64,000 nt of DNA from an uncultured Collinsella sp. (lineage in GTDB: Bacteria; Actinomycetota; Coriobacteriia; Coriobacteriales; Coriobacteriaceae): contig UQHO01000007.1 of assembly GCA_900540995.1 (NCBI GenBank), positions 1-64,000 on the forward strand. The letters are read 5' to 3'. The translations under genes and the position numbers were made by a program. Every line of letters begins with the position of its first letter. The stretch's first letter is position 1. Shown here piece after piece: positions 26,560-33,508 of this stretch. The notes beneath the pieces were generated by a model. The model saw only the letters and a program-made list of their open reading frames with translations, ran no database searches and had not been told where the DNA came from.

Positions 26560-26590
26560 GTTTTTGCGATGTAACTCGAGGAGGAGTCCG

Positions 26591-27013
26591 ATGGTCTATA
26601 TCCCGTTTTGGATTTGCATCTTTGCCGGCGTGGCAATTGATGCCCGAGAGCGACGGTTTCCCAATGGGCTTGCCGGCGCATGTGCCGTGGCGGCGTTGGC
26701 GGGCGTTTGGCTCGACAGGGGCGTTAACACTGCACTTGATCATGCCGGTCTTGCGGTCATCGTCTACCTTGCCCTTGTGCTTACTGAGTCGCTCTGGCGG
26801 CGCCTTCGTCAAGCCCCGGGGATTGGCATGGGGGACGCCAAAGCACTCTTCGCGCTTTGCACGCTCGACCCTATGGGCGGCATCGTGGCATTTGCCGTTT
26901 CGCTCCTGGTCCTGGCCCTCTCCTGCCTCTTCACAAAATCACGCTCCCTGCCATTGCTCCCGTTTTTGGTGCCGATTTTTGCCATAATCGAGGTCGTGGG
27001 CTGCACTTTGTAA
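26591..27013 (+). CDS. Small A24-family (prepilin peptidase-like) membrane protein
   Basis: 140 residues, four to five hydrophobic segments. The two catalytic Asp regions of aspartic prepilin peptidases are visible: VAIDARERRFPN near residue 15 and PGIGMGDAKALFAL near residue 80 (GMGD in place of GxGD). It lacks the N-methylation domain, so it resembles TadV/CpaA-type peptidases. No pilin genes are nearby. GAGGAG precedes ATG 26591. Confidence 0.8.
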   Translation: MVYIPFWICIFAGVAIDARERRFPNGLAGACAVAALAGVWLDRGVNTALDHAGLAVIVYLALVLTESLWRRLRQAPGIGMGDAKALFALCTLDPMGGIVAFAVSLLVLALSCLFTKSRSLPLLPFLVPIFAIIEVVGCTL

Positions 27014-27044
27014 CCGATTGCGCATCCTTCTTAAGGAGCATGCC

Positions 27045-28292
27045 ATGGCAACTAATCAAGAAACGGCCGTCATTAAGGCGCACATGGACCGTATTCCCTC
27101 GGCGTTGTCGCCCGAACTTGTCGAGCGCATTGCCGCCGATCGTGCTTCGGGCTATGTTAACCCGTATCGTTGCAACGACGATCAGGTCATTCGTCGTATT
27201 GATCGCGCCGCCGACAAAGGCACGCTTATGCGTCCGGCGTTCATGCGCGATACCGAAAAGATACTTCATCTTCCGGCGTACACCCGTTATGCAGGCAAAA
27301 CGCAGGTCTTTAGCTTCCGTAGCAATGACGATCTGTCACGCCGCGGTTTGCACGTGCAGCTTGTCTCCCGCATTGCGCGCGATATCGGTCGCGCCCTGGG
27401 GCTCAATTGCGATCTGATCGAGGCGATTGGCCTGGGCCACGACTTGGGACACACGCCTTTCGGCCATGCCGGCGAGCGCTTCCTCAACGATATCTATCAT
27501 GAGCGTACGGGGCGTTATTTTTTCCATAACGTGCAGTCGATCCGCGTGCTCGATGCCCTGTATGGCCGCAACGTTTCGCTCCAGACGCTCGACGGCGTGT
27601 TATGCCATAACGGCGAGTACGAGCAGCGTGTGTTTGAGCTCTCGGACATGAGCTCCTTTGACCAGTTCGATCAGGCGGTCGAGGACTGCATCGCCACGGG
27701 CTATAGAGCAATTGAGCATCTGCGCCCCATGACGCTCGAGGGCTGCGTGGTTCGCATCTCGGATATCCTTGCCTACGTTGGGCGCGATCGCCAAGACGCC
27801 ATTGCGGCGGGCCTGCTGTCACCCGACGCCTTTGATGATGGCCGGGGCGGTGCCTACAACAGTTGGATCCTCACGCATGCCTCCATCGATATCGTTGAGC
27901 ACAGCTATGGTAAGCCGCGCATCGAGATGTGCGAGGACCTGTTTGAGGAAATTCGCCGTGCCAAGCGGGAGAATTACGAGAAGATCTACAGTAAGGGCGG
28001 TATCGAGGGCGATTCCGAGGCGGAGCTGCGCGAGGCGTTCGTAAAGCTCTACGACCGTTGCCTGCGGGATCTAAACAGTGGCGACGAGTCCTCTTACATC
28101 TTTAAACACCATATTTCGCGCATTGAGCAGCAGCTTTCCTACTACGATCGCACCTATGCCTGGCAGGACGACAAGGATCAAGCCGTGGTGGATTATATCG
28201 CGAGCATGACGGACGGTTATTTCTGCGAGCTCACGAGCAAGCTGTTCCCTGGTCTGGAGTTTCCACACCGTACCTATATTAACGAACGGTAG
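27045..28292 (+). CDS. dGTP triphosphohydrolase-like HD-domain protein
   Basis: 415 residues. The HD phosphohydrolase ligands appear in RRGLHVQLVSRIARDI (His), GLGHDLGHTPFGHAGE (His-Asp) and a distal Asp near VRISDILAYVGRD. This matches deoxyguanosinetriphosphatase-type proteins that control dNTP pools. AAGGAG lies 6 bases before ATG 27045; TTG 27018 would put the ribosome site inside the gene. Next to rarA, another replication-linked gene. Confidence 0.9.
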   Translation: MATNQETAVIKAHMDRIPSALSPELVERIAADRASGYVNPYRCNDDQVIRRIDRAADKGTLMRPAFMRDTEKILHLPAYTRYAGKTQVFSFRSNDDLSRRGLHVQLVSRIARDIGRALGLNCDLIEAIGLGHDLGHTPFGHAGERFLNDIYHERTGRYFFHNVQSIRVLDALYGRNVSLQTLDGVLCHNGEYEQRVFELSDMSSFDQFDQAVEDCIATGYRAIEHLRPMTLEGCVVRISDILAYVGRDRQDAIAAGLLSPDAFDDGRGGAYNSWILTHASIDIVEHSYGKPRIEMCEDLFEEIRRAKRENYEKIYSKGGIEGDSEAELREAFVKLYDRCLRDLNSGDESSYIFKHHISRIEQQLSYYDRTYAWQDDKDQAVVDYIASMTDGYFCELTSKLFPGLEFPHRTYINER

Positions 28293-28352
28293 TTCGTATA
28301 AAATCGGTATACTGTTAGTGGAAAACGTTTTTGATTGATGCACGGGATGACT

Positions 28353-29702
28353 ATGGACGACCTTTTTTCTGCTTCGACGCGCGAGCGTTCCTTTCAGAAT
28401 GCGCCGCTTGCGGTGCGCATGCGCCCCAATTCGCTCGACGAGTATGTGGGCCAGCAAAAGGCCGTCGGTAAGGGTTCATGGTTGCGTGCCGCGATCGAGC
28501 ACGATGTGCTTTCGAGCGTGATTTTGTACGGGCCGGCCGGTACGGGTAAGACGACGCTGGCCCACATTATCGCCAACCATACCAAGAGCGAGTTTATCGA
28601 GGTCAGCGCCGTGACGGGCACCGTGAAGGACTTGCGTCGCGTGATTGACGAGGCCAAGACACGCCTGAATACGTACGACCGCCGCACCATTCTATTCATC
28701 GATGAGATTCACCGTTTCTCTAAGTCGCAGCAGGATGCCCTGCTGCATGCAGTTGAGAACCGTACCGTAATTATGATTGGCGCTACGACGGAGAATCCGT
28801 ACTTCGAGGTCAACTCGGCATTGCTCTCGCGTGGTCGTGTTGTGGAGCTTGAGCATCTGAAGGATGAGGATATAGCCACGCTTATTGAGCGTGCGCTTGA
28901 GGCACCGCAGGGCTTGAATGGAAAGTTCTCGGCCGATGATGATACGGTCAAGACCATTTGCACGCTGGCAGCGGGTGATGCACGCTCGGCCCTGACGACA
29001 CTTGAGCTGGCGAGCGAGATTGCCGTCACGCGTCCCGATACCGAAGGGACGCCAGCGCCGGCGGCGGGGGAGCGTTATCCCATCACCGTGGATGACGTAA
29101 AGATTGCCAACCCGCGTCGCGGTTTTACGTATGACAAAAACGGCGACATGCACTACGACATCATCAGTGCGTTTATTAAGTCTATGCGCGGTAGCGACCC
29201 CGATGCCACGGTCTACTGGCTTGCGCGCATGATCGATGCAGGGGAGGATCCTAAGTTTATCGCCCGTCGCATTATGATTCATGCTTCTGAGGACGTCGGC
29301 AACGCCGACCCGCAGGCGCTTTTGGTGGCACATGCCGCGTTTAAGTCTGCCGAGGCCATCGGCTATCCCGAGTGCCGCATTAACCTGGCTCAGGCTGCAC
29401 TCTATGTGTGCTTGGCGCCAAAATCCAACGCGTGTGAGGCTTCGATCGATGCGGCGCTGGCCGATATCCATTCTAGTGGGCTTCGCGAGGTGCCGAGTTA
29501 TCTGCGCGATCGCCATCGCCCGGGCAGCGATGAATACGGTGTGTATAAGTATCCGCACGATTATCCCGAAGGCTGGGTCGACCAGCGCTATTTGCCCGAA
29601 GGCTTAGAACGCGGTGCATTTTGGCAGCCTGCCGGCCGCGGTTGGGAAGAATGGCGCGTAGAGCAAAGCGAACGCGACCGCAGCGGGAATGCACCGAAGT
29701 AA
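28353..29702 (+). CDS. rarA: Replication-associated recombination protein RarA (MgsA)
   Basis: 449 residues. AAA+ clamp-loader-like ATPase with Walker A YGPAGTGKTT near residue 60, Walker B LFIDEIHRFSKSQQDAL, and the C-terminal tetramerisation region (RMIDAGEDPKFIARRI). It acts at stalled forks with SSB. Of four clustered starts, ATG 28353 has GGGA 5 bases upstream. A perfect long inverted repeat begins 17 bases after the stop. Confidence 0.94.
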   Translation: MDDLFSASTRERSFQNAPLAVRMRPNSLDEYVGQQKAVGKGSWLRAAIEHDVLSSVILYGPAGTGKTTLAHIIANHTKSEFIEVSAVTGTVKDLRRVIDEAKTRLNTYDRRTILFIDEIHRFSKSQQDALLHAVENRTVIMIGATTENPYFEVNSALLSRGRVVELEHLKDEDIATLIERALEAPQGLNGKFSADDDTVKTICTLAAGDARSALTTLELASEIAVTRPDTEGTPAPAAGERYPITVDDVKIANPRRGFTYDKNGDMHYDIISAFIKSMRGSDPDATVYWLARMIDAGEDPKFIARRIMIHASEDVGNADPQALLVAHAAFKSAEAIGYPECRINLAQAALYVCLAPKSNACEASIDAALADIHSSGLREVPSYLRDRHRPGSDEYGVYKYPHDYPEGWVDQRYLPEGLERGAFWQPAGRGWEEWRVEQSERDRSGNAPK

Positions 29703-29718
29703 GGCGTTGAAGCGGGGG

Positions 29719-29824
29719 CGTGGGACAAAATAATCAGTAGTGTTTGTCCCATGTTCGAACGTCATAACAAGTTCGACAATCGCGTCTGCCATGGGACAAA
29801 CACTACTGATTATTTTGTCCCACG
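29719..29824. repeat. Perfect 34-bp inverted repeat
   Basis: The arm 29719-29752 is exactly complementary to 29791-29824, with a 38-nt spacer. Each arm is itself a hairpin because it starts with TGGGACAAA and ends with TTTGTCCCA. The spacer has a second small GTTCGAAC palindrome. It lies between rarA and the DUF948 gene. The outer motif GTGGGACAAAATA recurs at 46722. Confidence 0.97.
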
Positions 29825-29902
29825 CTGCTGCTCTTGGCATGTTCCGCTCCCTTTGGGGTAACATGAACTGCATCTGTATTTCGATTCTTCCGGGAGGCTT
29901 GT

Positions 29903-30496
29903 ATGAGTCCCATTCAAATCGCCCTGCTGCTGCTCGCCGTTGCCGGCGTGTGGGCCATCGCTGAGCTCGCGCTTACCCTGCGCAAGACCCGCAATGTTGT
30001 CGACTCGCTCGATAAGACCGTGAACGACCTCAACAACACCATCGCCGAGGCTCAGCCTGTGGTGGCAAAGCTCGATGGCGCTGTCGATGAGCTTACGCCG
30101 GCGCTTGCCCAGATGGAGCCGCTGCTTAAGTCGAGCAAGACGGCAGTTGATGCCCTTACCTCCAATCTCGTAGAGGTCGAAGCTGTGGTTCGCGACATTT
30201 CCGAGGTTACGGGCAGCATGGCCGAGGCCAGCAATGCTGTGTCGAGCGTGACCGACTCTGCCGCCGGTGCTGTGCAGAAGCTCTTCAATAAGGTGAAGGC
30301 TCCTGCAGCTGACACCGAGCGCAAGCTTTCCGCCGCCGCCGAAGAAGCCGAGCAGCCGACCGAGCGCGTCCTGATTGGTAAGGCGGAGGACGAGCCCGCC
30401 GATGGCGCAGATGCGGCTCAGAAGTCTTCAGCCAAGCCGACTCAGTATTACACCTATACGCCCGCCGAGACCTCTGAGGAGTCCTGCGATGAGTAG
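29903..30496 (+). CDS. DUF948-like membrane-anchored helical protein
   Basis: 197 residues. One N-terminal membrane helix (residues 4-25) is followed by a long helical region with regular heptads (residues 30-130, e.g. LDKTVNDLNNTIAEAQPVVA) and a disordered acidic C-terminus ending TPAETSEESCDE. DUF948 proteins such as YtxG of Bacillus are general-stress associated. Here it overlaps the RsbW-like gene by 8 bases and so belongs with the sigma-factor operon. Confidence 0.8.
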   Translation: MSPIQIALLLLAVAGVWAIAELALTLRKTRNVVDSLDKTVNDLNNTIAEAQPVVAKLDGAVDELTPALAQMEPLLKSSKTAVDALTSNLVEVEAVVRDISEVTGSMAEASNAVSSVTDSAAGAVQKLFNKVKAPAADTERKLSAAAEEAEQPTERVLIGKAEDEPADGADAAQKSSAKPTQYYTYTPAETSEESCDE

Positions 30497-30866
30497 CGAA
30501 GCAACCTGCCCCATCACGCTGACCGTTGCCGGCGACCCGCGTCTCGCTCGCCTTGTGCGCATGACGGCAGCCAACGTTGGTGCCCTGTGCTCCATGTCTG
30601 TTGATCGCATCGAGGACATCCGCATGGCTGCCGAGGAAGCCTTTATCTTTGGCTGCACGGCCGTTGATTCCGACGATATCTCGATCAAATTCGATGTCGA
30701 CGAATCCCACGTGGGCATGACCTTTACCTTCGGTGATCAGGCTACGGTCGATGAAGACGACCAGGCTGCGGTGTATGCCGAGCTCATCCTCGCGAGCGTG
30801 TGCGACTCCTACGAAAAGATTGCGGCGCCCCTGACGCTTTCCCTCGACCTCAAGGCGGATATCTAA
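30489..30866 (+). CDS. RsbW-like anti-sigma / serine kinase-fold protein
   Basis: 125 residues. The N-box of GHKL ATPases is visible as RIEDIRMAAEEAFIFG, where anti-sigma kinases have D...A..EA; the later G-boxes are weak (HVGMTFTFGD), so ATP binding is uncertain. ATG 30489 overlaps the DUF948 gene, and the stop is one base before the sigma-factor ATG, the typical rsbW-sigB arrangement. It most likely sequesters the sigma factor. No RsbV anti-anti-sigma gene is next to it. Confidence 0.78.
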   Translation: MSSEATCPITLTVAGDPRLARLVRMTAANVGALCSMSVDRIEDIRMAAEEAFIFGCTAVDSDDISIKFDVDESHVGMTFTFGDQATVDEDDQAAVYAELILASVCDSYEKIAAPLTLSLDLKADI

Positions 30867-30867
30867 T

Positions 30868-31659
30868 ATGACCGAACGTTCCCGGAGCGGTAAGACCGCT
30901 TGGGACAAGGAGAAAACCCGCGAGCTGTTTCGTCGCTATAAAGAGACCGGTGACCCGGACGCACGCGAGCAGCTCGTCATGTCCCATATGAACCTGGTAA
31001 GGTTTCTTGCCAACAAATTTAAGAACCGCGGCGAGCCGCTCGATGACCTTATGCAGGTTGGCTATTTGGGTCTGCTCAAGGCTATCGACCGCTTTGACCC
31101 TGAGCGCGGACTCGAGTTCACCACGTTTGCCACGCCTACCATCTTGGGCGAGATCAAGCGTCACTTCCGCGACAAGGGCTGGAGCGTGCGCGTGCCCCGT
31201 CGCTTGCAGGAGCTCTCGGCCAAGGTCAACCAGGCTACCGATAAGCTCACCAACGAGCTACAGCGCTCGCCCAAGGTTGAGGAGATCGCTGAGTATCTAG
31301 ATGTGACTGTCGATGAGGTCCTCGAGGCTATGGAATCGTCTTCGGCCTATGCCTCGGTGCCCATCGAGGCTCCTGGTGCGTCCGATTCCGACGATGCGCC
31401 GTCGATTCTCGACCGTTACGCCGACGATGACAACGAGCTCGACTTTACCGATGACCGCCTGGTGATCGAGGAAGCCATCCGCGATTTCTCGCCGCGCGAG
31501 CGCGAGGTGATCGAGCTACGCTTTGTGAAGGGCATGACCCAGATCGAGATCGCCAAGAAGCTGGGTATTTCTCAGGTGCAGGTTTCGCGTCTGCTGCGCC
31601 GCACGCTTAAGAAGATTCAGGACAAGATTGACCCCGACGGAGTGATGATTCGTTCATGA
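30868..31659 (+). CDS. sigB: SigB/SigF-type RNA polymerase sigma factor
   Basis: 263 residues. Region 2 is clear (DDLMQVGYLGLLKAIDRFDP, FTTFATPTILGEIKRHFRDK), region 3 follows (RVPRRLQELSAKVNQ) and region 4 has FSPREREVIELRFVKGMTQ with helix-turn-helix ISQVQVSRLLRRTL. This matches group 3 stress/sporulation sigma factors. Encoded with a candidate anti-sigma factor, so post-translational control is expected. Its TGA overlaps the next ATG (ATGA). Confidence 0.95.
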   Translation: MTERSRSGKTAWDKEKTRELFRRYKETGDPDAREQLVMSHMNLVRFLANKFKNRGEPLDDLMQVGYLGLLKAIDRFDPERGLEFTTFATPTILGEIKRHFRDKGWSVRVPRRLQELSAKVNQATDKLTNELQRSPKVEEIAEYLDVTVDEVLEAMESSSAYASVPIEAPGASDSDDAPSILDRYADDDNELDFTDDRLVIEEAIRDFSPREREVIELRFVKGMTQIEIAKKLGISQVQVSRLLRRTLKKIQDKIDPDGVMIRS

Positions 31660-33068
31660 GTGAGCACCCCCAACAAACCGATCGCGTGCTGCGCGACACC
31701 CGCATTCTGACGCTGCGCATTTGGGCTGTTGTCGGCTGCATTGTCATCGCCGCTGTCATCTTTAACCTTATGGGCATCCTGGCACCGGTTATTGAGTTTC
31801 TTGCCGTCGGCTCCATCATTGCTTTTGTGATGTCCCCGATCACCAACTGGCTCGAGCACCATGGCGTGAATCGCGGCATCGGTTCGCTTATCGCGCTAAT
31901 TGTTGTTGTTGCCGTGCTCGTCGGTGTCGTTTGCATCTTGTCGCCGATTCTCTTTGGTCAGATCATGGAAGTCCTGAGCCGCCTGCCCGAGCAGCTTCGT
32001 GTTGCGGGTGGCGACCTCAACGAGATGATCTCGCATGCCAAGACGCTCAACAACACGCCGGTTAAGGAGTACTTGGACGACAATCTGTCATCACTCGTTA
32101 CCGTCGCATCGAAGTATGTGTCTCAGATTGCCGCCGAGCTCGGCCGCGGTGTATTCCCGCTCATTACCAATACGGCATCGCAACTGTTCGTTATCTTCCT
32201 GGGCCTGGTGCTTGCCTACTGGATGGCCTGCGACTACCCTCGCATGCACCACGAGATTTGCACCATCATCGGTCAGGAGGAGGAGACCTCGTACCGCTTT
32301 ATGGTCGCCATTCTGTCGCGTTCGGTTGGTGGCTACATGCGCGGCATGGTCGTAACGTCTATCTGCGGCGGCATCTTGGCCTTTATCGGCTTCCTGATCA
32401 TCGGCCATCCGTATGCGGCGCTCATGGCTATCTTTACCGGCATCATGCATTTGGTTCCGGTCGTCGGTCCCTGCGTGAGCGCAGCAATCGCCACAGTGCT
32501 CGGTTTCATGTTCAGTCCCATGTTGGCGTTATGGACGCTCATCGTGACGATGGTCGCACAAAATGTCACCGACAATGTGATTTCGCCTAAGGTCATGCAG
32601 AGCTCAGTGCAGGTGCATCCCATCATGAGCCTTACGGCGCTCGTTATTGGCTCGGCACTCATGGGCCCCATCGGCATGATTATTGCCATCCCGCTTTGTG
32701 CGGCTCTCAAGGGTATCTTCGTGTACTACTTCGAGAACGAGACCGGTCGCCAGCTTGTGGCATACGATGGCGCCGTGTTTAAGGGCACGCCGTATCGCGA
32801 TGCCGAGGGCAACCCGGTCGCCGCCTACGACGCGCTCGGCGACGATACCTTCATCTACGAGTCCGAGCTCATCGGCAACGAGACTGTGCCCGAGGCCAAG
32901 GCCATGCCCAAGCCCGAGCTCGATAATCCCTGGATCAAGCTTTCGGACCTGCAACCCGATGCGACGGGTTTCTTCAAAAACCCCTTCGCCAAAGACGATG
33001 ATTCCAATTCGGACGACGATACCAAAACAGGTATCGACGGCTCCATGGACGATTCGGATTCTAAATAG
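31656..33068 (+). CDS. AI-2E family transporter (PF01594-type permease)
   Basis: 470 residues. About seven to eight membrane helices (residues 20-350) with the family blocks PITNWLEHHGVNRGIGSLIAL and HLVPVVGPCVSA, then a 110-residue acidic cytoplasmic tail that is long for the family. Members include TqsA-like and Na+/H+ antiporter-like proteins; substrate unknown. Translationally coupled to the sigma factor by a 4-base overlap, so it is probably part of the stress operon. Confidence 0.9.
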   Translation: MSEHPQQTDRVLRDTRILTLRIWAVVGCIVIAAVIFNLMGILAPVIEFLAVGSIIAFVMSPITNWLEHHGVNRGIGSLIALIVVVAVLVGVVCILSPILFGQIMEVLSRLPEQLRVAGGDLNEMISHAKTLNNTPVKEYLDDNLSSLVTVASKYVSQIAAELGRGVFPLITNTASQLFVIFLGLVLAYWMACDYPRMHHEICTIIGQEEETSYRFMVAILSRSVGGYMRGMVVTSICGGILAFIGFLIIGHPYAALMAIFTGIMHLVPVVGPCVSAAIATVLGFMFSPMLALWTLIVTMVAQNVTDNVISPKVMQSSVQVHPIMSLTALVIGSALMGPIGMIIAIPLCAALKGIFVYYFENETGRQLVAYDGAVFKGTPYRDAEGNPVAAYDALGDDTFIYESELIGNETVPEAKAMPKPELDNPWIKLSDLQPDATGFFKNPFAKDDDSNSDDDTKTGIDGSMDDSDSK

Positions 33069-33074
33069 GCCCTA

Positions 33075-33314
33075 TTAACGTTTCTTGAAGTTGTAAATGA
33101 CAATAAACGCGAGCAAAGCGATTGATAAGGGGCCGGCTACATAGAAAAAGAGAACGTCAATTGCGCGTAGAGTGTAATAAGCCTTATCGCCGGACATTGC
33201 TGCATACAATACGTAGCCAAATGCTGGTTGGTTTGCGTACCAGCAGGAGAAGGCCAAGAGCGCTAAAAGTGCTAGTACCAGAAGTGCATTCAGGACAAAT
33301 CGTTTACTTTTCAT
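33075..33314 (-). CDS. Small two-helix membrane protein, unknown
   Basis: 79 residues with two hydrophobic helices (about 8-27 and 52-74) joined by a short polar loop and a basic end (NFKKR). AAGGAG lies 6 bases before its ATG, supporting translation. It stands alone on the minus strand between two plus operons and is more AT-rich than its neighbours. I do not recognise it. Confidence 0.6.
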   Translation of the reverse strand: MKSKRFVLNALLVLALLALLAFSCWYANQPAFGYVLYAAMSGDKAYYTLRAIDVLFFYVAGPLSIALLAFIVIYNFKKR

Positions 33315-33406
33315 CGATCGCTCCTTCCGGGTGACTCTTATATGTAATTCTACAGCAGTCCTTTTTCAAAGGATCGCACAGTACTGAATAACGTGCACTT
33401 TCGCTG

Positions 33407-33436
33407 GAGGGTCGCTGTTTGGCGGCCCTCTTTTTT
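33407..33436 (+). terminator. Intrinsic terminator upstream of alaS
   Basis: GAGGGTCGC (33407-33415) pairs with GCGGCCCTC (33422-33430) with one T-G pair, followed by TTTTTT. It would stop readthrough from the permease operon. No T-box features were found around it. Confidence 0.85.
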
Positions 33437-33462
33437 GCACTTGCGCGGTGGGATGGTAATAT
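33435..33462 (+). promoter_or_regulatory. Putative alaS promoter
   Basis: TTGCAC (33435-33440) and TAATAT (33457-33462), spaced 16 bp. The -35 box overlaps the T-run of the preceding terminator. Confidence 0.6.
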
Positions 33463-33508
33463 CGTTACGTTTGAACTGTTTCGATGTGAAACCGAGGAGA
33501 TTCCCTCT

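Noticed and set aside
33315..33508. Possible T-box or riboswitch before alaS
   Set aside because: A terminator and promoter are present, but no specifier loop, TGG bulge or antiterminator pairing was found.
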